Assembly (NCBI RefSeq): GCF_011045115.1 | Contig: NZ_JAAKZG010000020.1 | Coordinates: 1 to 64,000 of the forward strand | DNA: 64,000 nucleotides | Reading direction: 5' to 3' | Origin: Mesorhizobium zhangyense | Lineage (GTDB): Bacteria; Pseudomonadota; Alphaproteobacteria; Rhizobiales; Rhizobiaceae | In this document: positions 9,473-18,978 of the stretch, piece by piece | Numbering within the stretch: the first letter of the stretch is position 1 | Layout: each line of letters begins with the position of its first letter | The notes under the pieces: model-generated | Database searches by the model: none | What the model was told of the DNA's origin: nothing | Seen by the model: only the letters and a program-made list of their open reading frames with translations | Program-made: the position numbers and the translations under genes

Positions 9473-10606
9473 ATGTCAGTGTCGCAGTTCCCCTTCATCG
9501 AGATCCATGGTTCGCCGCGAGAGCGTGGCCGCATGCATGGGCAACAGGCTGCGGAACGCATCAAGCGCGGCATCGGCCACTACCTGTCGCAGTTCGCAGC
9601 TTACGGCCTCGACCGCGCCGCGATCGGCCGGCATGTCGAAGGGTATCTGCCGCGGATACAGGCCTTTGATGCAGGCATGGTCGAAGAGATGCGGGGGATC
9701 GCGGAGGGCGCCGCGGTCGACTTCGAGGCGATCGTTCTCCTCAACGCGCGGACCGAGCTGCTCTACGAGGCGCGCGAAGTCCGTGACGCGGCGCGCACCA
9801 GTGAAAGCGCTGCGCCCGACGGCTGCACCGGCGTGGTGATCCTGCCGGAGGCAACCCGCGACGGCCGCCTCATTCATGCCCTGAATTGGGACTGGAAAGC
9901 CGAATGCGCCGAGACCTCGATCGTCATGCTCGTCCGCCGTGATGACGGTCCGGACGTGCTGACCTTCGCCGAGGCGGGGGCGCTGTCGCGCGCCGGGCTC
10001 AACGCGGCTGGCATCGCCATCACCGCCAATTACATTGAGTCCGACCGCGACTTCGAGTCACCGGGCATTCCGCTCGCCTTGGTGCGCCGCAAGGCGCTGG
10101 AGGCCGAGACCTATGCCCAAGCGATCGGCGTCATCGTAGCGACGGACAAGCTGACCTCGAACAATCTCATCCTCAGCCATCGCGACGGTGTCGCCATCGA
10201 CTTCGAATGCGCCCCGCGCGAAGCCTTTGCGATCTATCCCGACAATGGGCTGCTGGTGCATGCCAACCACTGGACCAACGCGTCGGCGCTGGCGAAGTAT
10301 CGCGATGTCGGCATTCGCAACACGCCCGACAGCCTCTACCGCGACCACCGCGTGCGCAGCCTGCTCGAGCCGAGCATCGGCAAGATCACGCCGGAGGACG
10401 TCGTTTCGGCGCTGCGCGACGATTTCGGCGCGCCCTATGCCGTCTGCCGTGCGCCGCTGCCGAACAGCCGCGGCAATCTGACCGCGACGGTCGCCACTCT
10501 GATGATCGACAGCACCGCCGGAACGATCGAGATAACACCGCTGCCGGCGCTGAACCGGGCGTCGACGACCTATAGTCTCACACCACAGTCCGCCGCGGCT
10601 GCCTGA
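9473..10606 (+). CDS. C45-family Ntn hydrolase (acyl-CoA:6-APA acyltransferase-like)
   Basis: A 377-residue protein with the N-terminal GSPRERGRMHG-type motif of the C45 family and the self-cleavage site D-G-C-T-G at residues 116-120. In the family (isopenicillin-N acyltransferase and relatives) the bond before Cys118 is cut autocatalytically, exposing Cys as N-terminal nucleophile; the enzymes form or hydrolyse amide bonds of acylated amines. No signal peptide, so it acts in the cytosol. It is the first gene before an oligopeptide-type importer (14-base gap), suggesting it cleaves the imported amide substrate. Confidence 0.85.
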   Translation: MSVSQFPFIEIHGSPRERGRMHGQQAAERIKRGIGHYLSQFAAYGLDRAAIGRHVEGYLPRIQAFDAGMVEEMRGIAEGAAVDFEAIVLLNARTELLYEAREVRDAARTSESAAPDGCTGVVILPEATRDGRLIHALNWDWKAECAETSIVMLVRRDDGPDVLTFAEAGALSRAGLNAAGIAITANYIESDRDFESPGIPLALVRRKALEAETYAQAIGVIVATDKLTSNNLILSHRDGVAIDFECAPREAFAIYPDNGLLVHANHWTNASALAKYRDVGIRNTPDSLYRDHRVRSLLEPSIGKITPEDVVSALRDDFGAPYAVCRAPLPNSRGNLTATVATLMIDSTAGTIEITPLPALNRASTTYSLTPQSAAAA

Positions 10607-10619
10607 GATCGGAGTATCG

Positions 10620-11564
10620 ATGTTTCGCTATTTTCTGCGCCGAACCTCGATGACAGCTGTGACGCTGTCGCTGGTTGGCATCGCCGTGTTCCTGATCATG
10701 CGCATGATACCCGGAGATCCGGCGTCGTTGATGCTGGGCGAGTCGGCGACCGACGCGCAGCTCGAGATCCTGCGCAGCCGCTGGGGGCTGGATCAGCCCT
10801 TGCCGATCCAGTTCGGCTACTGGCTCGCCAGTGTCCTGTCGGGCGATTTCGGCATATCCACCCGCACAGGGCAGGTCGTCCTGCCACTCATTCTGGACCG
10901 TTTCGCAGTCACTGCGTCGATTGTCGTTCTGGCGGTCTTTATCGCCGTGGCGATCGCGGTGCCGGCCGGCATGATCGCGGCTTGGCGGCAGAACAGCCTG
11001 ATCGACATCGTCGCCGTCTCGGTTGCAACGCTGCTGCTATCCATTCCGAGCTTCTGGCTCGGGCTTATCATGCTGCTGATCTTCGGCCTCAAGCTGGGCT
11101 GGGTCCCGGTTCTCGGCTTCGTCGGCTTCGACGAGAATCTGCTGCGCGCTGCTTCCTTCATCATCCTGCCGGTCATCACGCTGGCTCTGATCGAAACTGG
11201 CGTGCTCATCCGCATGGCGCGCGCCAGCACCATCGAAGTGCTACGGTTGGAATATGTCACCCACGCCCGCGCCAAGGGCGTTCCCGAATGGCGGGTGCTG
11301 TTGCGCCATGTCTTCCCCAACGCCTTCGCGCCAACGCTCACCCTGATCGGACTGATGCTTGGGAACCTGCTCGGCGGCATTGCCGTGCTCGAGACGGTGT
11401 TCACCTTGCCGGGTATCGGCCGCCTGCTGGTGGAATCGATTTTCGCCCGGGACTATCCCGTCGTGCAGGGCTGCCTGCTGCTGACGGCGACGGTATTCGT
11501 TCTCATCAATCTTGTTGTCGACCTGCTCTACCCGGTCTTCGATCCGCGCATAACGGTGGAGTAG
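10620..11564 (+). CDS. Oligopeptide-type ABC transporter, permease DppB-like
   Basis: A 314-residue inner-membrane permease with six helices. The first helix is followed by the RMIPGDPA element typical of DppB/OppB, and the ABC-contacting EAA loop is near residue 200-235 (EYVTHARAKGVPEWRVLLRHV is its core). RBS GGAG lies before the ATG. Next permease begins four bases after its stop, so they are translated together. Confidence 0.93.
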   Translation: MFRYFLRRTSMTAVTLSLVGIAVFLIMRMIPGDPASLMLGESATDAQLEILRSRWGLDQPLPIQFGYWLASVLSGDFGISTRTGQVVLPLILDRFAVTASIVVLAVFIAVAIAVPAGMIAAWRQNSLIDIVAVSVATLLLSIPSFWLGLIMLLIFGLKLGWVPVLGFVGFDENLLRAASFIILPVITLALIETGVLIRMARASTIEVLRLEYVTHARAKGVPEWRVLLRHVFPNAFAPTLTLIGLMLGNLLGGIAVLETVFTLPGIGRLLVESIFARDYPVVQGCLLLTATVFVLINLVVDLLYPVFDPRITVE

Positions 11565-11568
11565 CACG

Positions 11569-12381
11569 ATGATGAACAAGGCAAATCTCATTGCCGGCGG
11601 CGCGCTGACGGGCCTGCTGCTGACTGCAGCCATCATTGGCGCCTTCTGGACGCCGTACGATCCGCTGCGTCTCGACATGCTCAACCGACTGGGTCCACCG
11701 TCGCCTGTGCACTGGCTGGGCACCGACGAATTTGGCCGCGATGTGCTGAGCCGGCTCATGACGGGCGCAACGGCGAGCCTGAGCATCGCGGCTGTGACGG
11801 TGGCGCTGGCCATAACCGCCGGCACCATCATCGGCATGCTTGCCGGCAGCGCCCGCGGCTGGACCGCGCGCGGCATCTCCGCTGTCAGCGATGCGCTGCT
11901 TGCCTTCCCCGGCATCCTGCTCGCCCTGACGTTGATCGTCATTGTCGGCGCGGGCCGCAATGGCATCGTGATCGCACTCGCCATCGCCTACCTGCCCGGC
12001 GTGATGCGCGTTGTCCGCAGCACGGTCCTTTCGGCGCGCGAGAAGGAATATGTCGAGGCGTCGCGCGTCATCGGCAACTCGGAACTTTACACGATGCTCG
12101 CGCACATCCTGCCCAACTGCCTGGCGCCGATCACCGTCCTCGGGACCTCGATGTTCGGCTGGGCGATCCTGTCTGAAAGCGCGCTCTCCTTCCTCGGGCT
12201 CGGCGTGCCGCCGCCCGCTCCGACCTGGGGCAACATGCTGGCCTCCAGCCAGCCGTTCTTCGAACAGGCGCTCTGGCTCAGCCTCGCGCCCGGCATCTGC
12301 ATTTCGATTGCACTGCTCGGCACCAATCTGCTCGGCGATGCGCTGCGTGACCGCCTCGACCCGCGGATGGCGGCAATATGA
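11569..12381 (+). CDS. Oligopeptide-type ABC transporter, permease DppC-like
   Basis: A 270-residue permease with the DppC features: N-terminal helix, the HWLGTDEFGRDVLSRLM motif near residues 40-60, and an EAA loop around 160-180 (EKEYVEASRVIGNSE). It pairs with the preceding permease to form the membrane channel. The ATPase gene overlaps its end by four bases (ATGA). Confidence 0.93.
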   Translation: MMNKANLIAGGALTGLLLTAAIIGAFWTPYDPLRLDMLNRLGPPSPVHWLGTDEFGRDVLSRLMTGATASLSIAAVTVALAITAGTIIGMLAGSARGWTARGISAVSDALLAFPGILLALTLIVIVGAGRNGIVIALAIAYLPGVMRVVRSTVLSAREKEYVEASRVIGNSELYTMLAHILPNCLAPITVLGTSMFGWAILSESALSFLGLGVPPPAPTWGNMLASSQPFFEQALWLSLAPGICISIALLGTNLLGDALRDRLDPRMAAI

Positions 12382-13988
12382 GCGCGCCGGTTCTTGAAAT
12401 CAGCGGCCTGCGCGTCGCCACCAGCCACGCCGAAGTGCTGCATGGCATCGACCTCTCCGTCGCTGCGGGCCAGCTCTCCGCCCTTGTCGGCGAATCGGGC
12501 AGCGGCAAGACCATGGCGGCGCGCGCCGTTATGCGCCTGCTGCCAGGTGGACTGCGGATCACCGGCGGCTCGATCCGCCTGAACGGTGAAGACATCACCC
12601 TCGCCAGTGAGCGCCGCATGCGCGCCTTGCGCGGCCCGGGCGCGGGCATGGTGTTCCAGGAACCGATGGTCTCGCTCAATCCGGCGATCACCATCGGATC
12701 CCAGATGGCAGAAGGTCTGGCGCAGCACAGGCGCCTGTCGCGGGCGGAGATCAAGGCGCTCTCCCTTGCCATGCTGGAACGGGTCCACATCGCCGATCCC
12801 GAAGCCTGCCTGCGCGCCTTTCCGCATCAGTTCTCCGGCGGCATGCGCCAGCGCATCCTGCTGGCCTCGGTCATGCTGCTGAAGCCGCGCCTGCTGGTCG
12901 CCGACGAACCGACGACGGCGCTCGATACGCTGGCCCAGCGCGAAGTGCTGGACCTGATGGTGGAACTGGCGCGCGAGAATGGCACGGCGGTGCTGCTCAT
13001 CACGCACAATCTTGGCCTTGTCTCCCGCTACACGCAGGAGATGACGGTGCTCAAGGCCGGCGATGTGGTCGAACGTGGTTCGACCGCACGCATCATCGAG
13101 AAGGCCGGGCATCCCTATACGCAGGAACTGGTGGCTGCGGCCCGCCGCAGCGGCGGCGCGCCTTCGGCTCCTGCGGGGAAATCGCCGCGCGAGCTGGTGC
13201 GGGCCGAGGCCGTCGCGGTGACATTTCCCGGACGCAGCACCCACGCCGTCAACGGCGTCGATTTGTCGATCGGGGAAGGTGAGACAGTGGCGCTGGTTGG
13301 CGGTAGCGGCTCGGGCAAGACGACGATGGGCCGGGCCATCCTCGGTCTTCTACCGCTGGCATCGGGGAAGGTGACCTTTCGCGGTCGTGCGATCACGTTA
13401 GGCGGCGCGGCCGACCGCGACGCCCGCCTAGCCTGCCAGATGGTGTTCCAGGATCCTTATTCGTCGCTCGATCCGCGCCAGCGCATCGGCGCGATCGTGC
13501 GCGAGCCGTTGCGCCATGTCGGCGATATGACCAGCGTGGAGAAAGATGCGCGGTTGGCCGAGACCATGGCCGATGTCGGACTCTCCGGCATGGAACGCCG
13601 CTTCCCGCACGAACTGTCGGGCGGCCAGCGCCAGCGCATCGCGATCGCCAGGGCGATCGTGCGGCGCCCGGCCTTCGTGGTCGCGGACGAGCCGGTCTCG
13701 GCGCTCGACATGACGATTCAAGCGCAGGTGCTGGCGCTGCTGTTGTCGCTCCAGGCGCGCTACGGCTTCGCGTGCCTGTTCATCAGTCATGACCTCTCCG
13801 CGGTGCGCCGCATCGCCCAGCGCATCGTGGTGATGGAAAATGGCAGCGTCGTCGAGGAGGGCCTGACAGCCGCGGTCCTCGACCGCCCAAGCCATCCCTA
13901 TACCCGCCGGCTTGTGGAAGCTGCGCCGGTCATCAACCCGGCTTCGGTTTCAATCAAAGCACTGGAGGTGGACGGGCAGTTGGCCTGA
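12378..13988 (+). CDS. Oligopeptide-type ABC transporter, fused double ATPase (DppD-DppF-like)
   Basis: A 536-residue protein holding two complete ABC ATPases in tandem. The first has Walker A GESGSGKT near residue 39 and signature FSGGMRQR near 150; the second has GGSGSGKT near 310 and LSGGQRQR near 415, each followed by a Walker B (VADEP). Such fusions replace separate DppD and DppF subunits. It begins inside the end of the permease gene. Confidence 0.93.
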   Translation: MSAPVLEISGLRVATSHAEVLHGIDLSVAAGQLSALVGESGSGKTMAARAVMRLLPGGLRITGGSIRLNGEDITLASERRMRALRGPGAGMVFQEPMVSLNPAITIGSQMAEGLAQHRRLSRAEIKALSLAMLERVHIADPEACLRAFPHQFSGGMRQRILLASVMLLKPRLLVADEPTTALDTLAQREVLDLMVELARENGTAVLLITHNLGLVSRYTQEMTVLKAGDVVERGSTARIIEKAGHPYTQELVAAARRSGGAPSAPAGKSPRELVRAEAVAVTFPGRSTHAVNGVDLSIGEGETVALVGGSGSGKTTMGRAILGLLPLASGKVTFRGRAITLGGAADRDARLACQMVFQDPYSSLDPRQRIGAIVREPLRHVGDMTSVEKDARLAETMADVGLSGMERRFPHELSGGQRQRIAIARAIVRRPAFVVADEPVSALDMTIQAQVLALLLSLQARYGFACLFISHDLSAVRRIAQRIVVMENGSVVEEGLTAAVLDRPSHPYTRRLVEAAPVINPASVSIKALEVDGQLA

Positions 13989-14068
13989 GAACCAGCAATC
14001 TATCGGCTGAAATGACGGGCGTTCATCGCGACCGCCATAACCATGAAGACACAATGGGAGACATTGAT

Positions 14069-15640
14069 ATGCTTCGGAATTTCCAAAAATCGACAAGTAG
14101 AACAAAAGCTCTGTTCGCCGTCGCTGCAATAATTTCGGCCGGTATGGCGAATGCCGATCCAGCGCTTGCACAGGACCGCGGCACCATCCGCGTTGCGCTC
14201 AACGAAGACATCCGCGGTGTCGATCCGGCGCGCCAAACCGACGGCATGTCCGATCCGGTCCACATGCACATCGTCGAGGGTCTCGTCGCCTACAGCAACA
14301 CTCTCGAGATCGCCCCCGTTCTGGCGGAGTCGTATTCGGTGGAGGACGAAGGCAAGACCTATGTCTTCAAGCTGCGGGACGGCGTGAAATTCCATAACGG
14401 CAAGGTGCTTACCTCCGCGGACGTCAAATGGTCGTGGGACTATCTGATGGCGGAGGGTTCGGTTTGGCGCTGCAAGGCGGTGTTCGAAGGCAACGTCAAG
14501 GTCGCGTCTGTCGAAACGCCGGATCCGCTGACCGTGGTCTATCGGCTCGAAGCGGCGAAAGGCTCGTTCATCTATTCCCTGGCACGCACCGACTGCGCCG
14601 GCACGCCGGTATTCCACCGGGACTCACTTAAAGCCGACGGCAGTTGGGGATCGGTCATCGGCACCGGCCCGTTCACCGCCGGCGAACGGCGGATCGGCGA
14701 ATATGCCGAGGTCAACCGCTTTCCCGACTATACCTCGCCGCCCGGCGATCCCAGCGGCCGTGCCGGCCGCAAGGAAGCCCTGGTCGACAAGATTCGCTTT
14801 TCCGTCGTCACCGATCCGGCGGCGCGGATTGTCGGCCTGCGTTCGGGCGAGCTCGATCTCTCCTCGGTCTCAAGTCAGTCGGTGAAGCAGATTCAGGCAG
14901 AGCCGTCGCTGGACGTGGTGCTGTCCGAGACCACCGTCTGGTATGCGCTGCTGCTCAGCCAGACGGATCCGCTGCTCCAGAACAAGGCGCTACGTCAGGC
15001 GATTGCATCGGCCGTCGACCGCGAGGCTGTTGCGCAGGGCGTCACCTACGGCCTGTCCAAGGGTACGACCACGCCGATGCCGCGCGTCAGCCGGTATTAT
15101 TCGCCGATCAAGGACGAGCCTATAGCGGCCAATCCCGACCGGACCCGCGAGCTGCTGGCGGAAGCGGGCTACAAGGGCGAGCCCATCACCATCATCGCCA
15201 ACAAGAGCTTCCAGTCGATGTTCGACCAGGCGATTATCATCCAAAGCCAGTTGCAGGCGGCCGGCATCAATGTGACGATCGAGACGTTGGAATGGGGTCT
15301 GCAGCTCGAACGCTATACCAAGGGCAACTATCAGGCGCAGTCGTTCAGCTATTCGGGCCGCTTTGACCCGATGGGTGCCTGGGAACGCATCATCGGACCG
15401 GAATCGCGCAAGGTCTGGAAGGATGAGCGCGCCATTGCCCTTCTCAACAAGGGTCTTGCAGCGACCGATCCGGATCAGGTTCGTGCGATCTCCGATGAAA
15501 TCTACGCCCTGTTCATCGAGGAAGTTCCCGCCGTCAGTCTCTTTCACATGACGCAGGCAAACGGCTTCAACAAGCGTCTGCAAGGCATCGAAGCATCGCC
15601 TTTCGATGCCCCGACGCTGTGGAATGTCTCCATCAAGTGA
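14069..15640 (+). CDS. Extracellular solute-binding protein, family 5 (peptide type)
   Basis: A 523-residue periplasmic binding protein with a signal peptide (residues about 1-35, ending NADPALAQ). The mature part has the family-5 marks: GVKFHNGKVLTSADV near 105-125 and a GTGPF segment near 200. Start ATG 14069 has GGGAG nine bases upstream; the open frame before it has no signal-peptide logic. It delivers substrate to the permeases just upstream; family members bind di/oligopeptides, nickel, opines and glutathione, so the ligand is open. Confidence 0.9.
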   Translation: MLRNFQKSTSRTKALFAVAAIISAGMANADPALAQDRGTIRVALNEDIRGVDPARQTDGMSDPVHMHIVEGLVAYSNTLEIAPVLAESYSVEDEGKTYVFKLRDGVKFHNGKVLTSADVKWSWDYLMAEGSVWRCKAVFEGNVKVASVETPDPLTVVYRLEAAKGSFIYSLARTDCAGTPVFHRDSLKADGSWGSVIGTGPFTAGERRIGEYAEVNRFPDYTSPPGDPSGRAGRKEALVDKIRFSVVTDPAARIVGLRSGELDLSSVSSQSVKQIQAEPSLDVVLSETTVWYALLLSQTDPLLQNKALRQAIASAVDREAVAQGVTYGLSKGTTTPMPRVSRYYSPIKDEPIAANPDRTRELLAEAGYKGEPITIIANKSFQSMFDQAIIIQSQLQAAGINVTIETLEWGLQLERYTKGNYQAQSFSYSGRFDPMGAWERIIGPESRKVWKDERAIALLNKGLAATDPDQVRAISDEIYALFIEEVPAVSLFHMTQANGFNKRLQGIEASPFDAPTLWNVSIK

Positions 15641-15731
15641 CATGCGTGCGTGCGCTTACCTGTCGAGCGCACGCCCTTCCAACACGCCATCGACGTGGGT
15701 AGGTCCAGGACCGGTTTTGAGGAATGATGAA

Positions 15732-16583
15732 ATGAATGCATCGCAACTGAATGCCCGGCTTCAGGCGCTGTCCGAAAATCGCGGCTTCGATATCTATTGG
15801 CATGTCCGGCTGGCGGCCAGCGGGGAAGAGCTGACGCGCGGCGGCGATATCATCATGCCGTCGGCCAGCGTCCGCAAGATATCGGTCATGATGGCGGCCC
15901 TGAACGCCGCCGCCGAAGGGCGCCTCGACCTCGACCAGACCGTCGTCATCAGGAAGGAGCAGCAGCCAGGAATCCTATCGGGCGTATGTCAGTATATGAC
16001 GCCCGGCCTGACATTCCCGATGCGCGACGCCATCCTGCAGATGATCATCACCAGCGACAATATCTGTACCTACGAGGTGATGAAGGATCTGGAGATTCCC
16101 GAGTTTACCGCCTATTGCCACCGCATCGGCATGGAAAACACCACCCACCGCACCCGCCTGCCGCCGGTCGGATTGTCGCCCGCCCACGCGCTCGAGCATG
16201 TGACGACGACAACAGCCTGTGATCAGGTGTTGCTCTTGCAACTGATCCTCGCGGGCGCCAATGGCGATGCGGCGGCAACCGAGCGTCTCGGCGTCGACGC
16301 CGCCAACTGCGCGATGGCGCTGCGCTTTCTCACCTGGCAGCGCTTTCGCAGCATGATTCCTGGCCATTTGCCGACAATGACGACCGTGGCCAACAAGACG
16401 GGCTGGGGGGAGCGTGGCTGGATGGACGCGGCGATCGTCTTCAAGGACGACGCACCGCTTTACATCATGAGCGTGACCACCGACCAGGTGCCGAAGGTCA
16501 TGCCTAATGGCCTGCCGGGCCGTGTCGCCTCGACCGTCGCGATCGCGGAACTCTCCCGCGCCTGCTGGGACGCGCTGGGCTGA
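15732..16583 (+). CDS. Serine hydrolase with class A beta-lactamase fold (cytosolic)
   Basis: A 283-residue protein with the three active-site boxes of the penicillin-recognising fold in the right order and spacing: S46-V-R-K49 (SxxK), S108-D-N110 (SDN) and K222-T-G224 (KTG). No signal peptide is present and I see no Glu166-type ExxLN element, so it is unlikely to be a classical resistance beta-lactamase; amidase, esterase or D-peptidase activity is more likely. ATG 15732 has GAGG nine bases upstream. It closes the C45/ABC unit, suggesting a second hydrolytic step on the imported compound. Confidence 0.8.
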   Translation: MNASQLNARLQALSENRGFDIYWHVRLAASGEELTRGGDIIMPSASVRKISVMMAALNAAAEGRLDLDQTVVIRKEQQPGILSGVCQYMTPGLTFPMRDAILQMIITSDNICTYEVMKDLEIPEFTAYCHRIGMENTTHRTRLPPVGLSPAHALEHVTTTTACDQVLLLQLILAGANGDAAATERLGVDAANCAMALRFLTWQRFRSMIPGHLPTMTTVANKTGWGERGWMDAAIVFKDDAPLYIMSVTTDQVPKVMPNGLPGRVASTVAIAELSRACWDALG

Positions 16584-16601
16584 GTTCCCGCTGGAGCGCC
16601 G

Positions 16602-17225
16602 TCAGAATGCCTTGATGTGGTTGACGATGGCCTGCTCGACCTCATAGGGGTCGCGCTCCTCAATGGCCGTGATGATTGCGAAATGGTCACGGCTGCTCGC
16701 CTGCAGCCCTTCCACCGAACGCCAGCGGCCGGCGGTGAACTGCCCGCTGCGATTGCGCATTTCGTTGATGGTTTCGCTCAACACGACATTGCGCGCGATC
16801 GAATATAGATAGGCGTGAAAATTATGGTTGGCGCTCGCCTGCGCTTGGCGCCCTTCTTCGGTGATGCTGGCGTCGAACAGTTGGGCGAGCCGCCGCAGTT
16901 CCACGATGTCGTCCGTGTTGGCCCTTGCGGTGATCAGATGAGCCGCACTGCGTTCGAGCACCGTGCGCACGAACAGCGTTTCGGCGCGGGCGGTCACGTC
17001 GAGCGTGGCGACGCGAAATCCGGCATTGGCAACATGGTCGACCAATTTGTCGTTCTTTAACTGATCCAGCGCGCGGCGGATGTGGAACGCGCTCGCGTCA
17101 TATCGCTGCTGCAGATCACTCAGCTTCAACCATGTACCCGGCGCATAGGCGCCAAAGATGATGTCCCTGCGGATAGTGATTGTAAGCTGCGCCAGTTGTT
17201 CAGCCGCTTCTCGAGACTTCGCCAT
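16602..17225 (-). CDS. GntR-family regulator (FadR/FCD type)
   Basis: A 207-residue regulator. Residues about 5-75 form a winged helix-turn-helix (IRRDIIFGAYAPGTWLKLSDL, then AFHIRRALDQL), residues about 85-200 an all-helical effector domain with the FCD-type His/Asp pattern (NHNFHAYLY, SRDHFAIITAIEERDP). It faces the C45-ABC-hydrolase operon, ending 18 bases from the last gene, so it is the obvious candidate regulator of that unit, possibly through the palindrome at 9447-9460. Confidence 0.85.
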   Translation of the reverse strand: MAKSREAAEQLAQLTITIRRDIIFGAYAPGTWLKLSDLQQRYDASAFHIRRALDQLKNDKLVDHVANAGFRVATLDVTARAETLFVRTVLERSAAHLITARANTDDIVELRRLAQLFDASITEEGRQAQASANHNFHAYLYSIARNVVLSETINEMRNRSGQFTAGRWRSVEGLQASSRDHFAIITAIEERDPYEVEQAIVNHIKAF

Positions 17226-17578
17226 CGCAGGTCCATTGCTTCGCTTCGCGCATTGTATGTGCGACGACCGATGAAGGCCAGCACGCCTGAAGCAAATACG
17301 GTCCTGGAGCTGAAGCGGAACAACGGAAAATCTGCTCCGGGACGATCTGGCGCCAGCGGGCCATTGCGCCTCCTTCAGCGGCGATCACTGATGCGACGAT
17401 GAAGCTTGATGCGCCGCCCGCACAGAACAGCATCACACCAGAACCGACGGGCCTTCCGGCCAACTCCACCCTTCGCAGCACGGTCTGGACCGGCCAAAAC
17501 GGGTGGTAAAATAATGATATCGTGTACCGGCCACTCTATTGGTGCACCGGATGATGGAGCCCATCTGCGGCTCCGGGG
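17226..17578. other. Intergenic region between GntR gene and HMG-CoA reductase
   Basis: About 350 bases holding the GntR upstream region. Open frames here (for example 17200-17481, minus) have no recognisable domain and no convincing start. Could be a decayed gene, but nothing specific is readable. Confidence 0.4.
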
Positions 17579-18853
17579 TTAGCCGCCGGATTGCCTAAGC
17601 TCGGCAAGAACAGCCTGTGCCTTGTCGAGCCGGACGTGCCCCCCATCCTTCAGGCGGGACACCACTTTCTCGATTTCATCGCCGTCAGCCCCGGCTGCAA
17701 CGGCGATGTTACGGGCATGAAGCGACATGTGACCCTTCTGTATCCCCTCGGCGGACAAGGCGCGAAGGGCGCCGGTGTTCTGGGCAAGCCCGACGGCAAC
17801 AATGACCTCAGCAAGTTCCTGTGCACCTTGGACGCCCAGCAGTTTGACGGCCGCCTGGGCAACCGGATGGGTCTTGGTGGCGCCCCCGACCAACCCTACG
17901 GCCATGGGGACTTCCAGCGTGCCGACGAGGTTGCCGGCGTCGTCCTTTTCGTAGTGGGATAGCGACGTGTAGCGACCTCCCGCCGCCGCATGGCAATGCG
18001 CACCGGCTTCCACGGCGCGCGTGTCGTTGCCGGTCGCAAGCACGACGGCGATAATCCCGTTCATGATCCCCTTGTTGTGCGTTGCCGCGCGATAGGGGTC
18101 CGCCGCTGCAAAAGCATAGGCATCGATGATACCGTCCACGACATCCGGCCCGCCAAGAGCCTGGCAGTCGTAAGTGGCACGGACCCGTGCAAGCCTCCGG
18201 TCTGCCTTGTTGGACAGAATACGCAAGCGAACGCGCGCGCCGGTGATCTGTTCGACAAGCGGCGCCAGCGCCTCGGCCATGGTGTTCACCGCGTTTGCTC
18301 CCATGGCGTCGCGAACATCGACGATAAGGTGCAAGACGACATAGGTCTTAGAAGCGGCTTCGACGATGCGCACCTCGATGTCCTTCGCTCCGCCTCCGAG
18401 CTTGACCAACAGAGGATCCTGCTCGTTGGCGAGATCGAGCAGATCCTGCCGCCGCTCATAGAGCCTGAGACGGGCGGCCTGGGGATCTTTCGCGCCGACC
18501 ACCTGAATCTGCGAGATCATGATGGGCTGATCGCTTGATGTATGGAATCCTCCGTGGATGCGCGCGACGGAGGCCATGTTGCTTGCCGCCGCAACGACGG
18601 AGGGCTCCTCCGTAGCCATCGGGATCAGGTAGTCGCGGCCGTTGATGGTGAAGTTGGCCGCTACGCCGAGCGGTATCGGCAAGGTTCCAACGACGTTTTC
18701 GGCCATGCGGTCGGCGATCGCCAGCATTTTCCCGTCCGTTGCGGCCAAGCCTGCGAGATCGCCTTCGGACAAGCCGCTGCGTTCGACTATGGTCTTGAAG
18801 CGCTCCGGCGGTGTGAGCTTGTAGAACCCCGGAATGCGGCTGTTGACGGACAT
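17579..18853 (-). CDS. mvaA: Hydroxymethylglutaryl-CoA reductase, class II (degradative)
   Basis: A 424-residue enzyme with the class II HMG-CoA reductase marks: ENVVGTLPIPLGVA near residue 53, the catalytic Glu in ATEEPSVVAAAS near 80, D-A-M-G-A-N near 185, and the catalytic His in GHMSLHARNIA near 380. Class II enzymes of bacteria such as Pseudomonas mevalonii oxidise mevalonate to HMG-CoA with NAD. No isoprenoid-biosynthetic mevalonate genes are nearby, and HMG-CoA lyase is 2.3 kb away behind the divergent regulator, so a degradative role is the best reading. Confidence 0.9.
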   Translation of the reverse strand: MSVNSRIPGFYKLTPPERFKTIVERSGLSEGDLAGLAATDGKMLAIADRMAENVVGTLPIPLGVAANFTINGRDYLIPMATEEPSVVAAASNMASVARIHGGFHTSSDQPIMISQIQVVGAKDPQAARLRLYERRQDLLDLANEQDPLLVKLGGGAKDIEVRIVEAASKTYVVLHLIVDVRDAMGANAVNTMAEALAPLVEQITGARVRLRILSNKADRRLARVRATYDCQALGGPDVVDGIIDAYAFAAADPYRAATHNKGIMNGIIAVVLATGNDTRAVEAGAHCHAAAGGRYTSLSHYEKDDAGNLVGTLEVPMAVGLVGGATKTHPVAQAAVKLLGVQGAQELAEVIVAVGLAQNTGALRALSAEGIQKGHMSLHARNIAVAAGADGDEIEKVVSRLKDGGHVRLDKAQAVLAELRQSGG

Positions 18854-18978
18854 GAAAACGAGTCTCCCACTGAGTATTTTCTCAGAACCTAAGTGGGTCT
18901 ATGCCCCGGGAACAATGTGCATGGCTTACACTTGGGCCGCGCTTCCTTGTGGCTTCATCACAGGGGTAATGCGCAAAA

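Noticed and set aside
15732-16583. Second antibiotic-resistance beta-lactamase
   Set aside because: Has SxxK/SDN/KTG but no leader and no Glu166 element, so a resistance function is not supported.
17200-17481. 94-codon minus-strand frame upstream of the GntR gene
   Set aside because: Overlaps the GntR start, no recognisable domain, no RBS.
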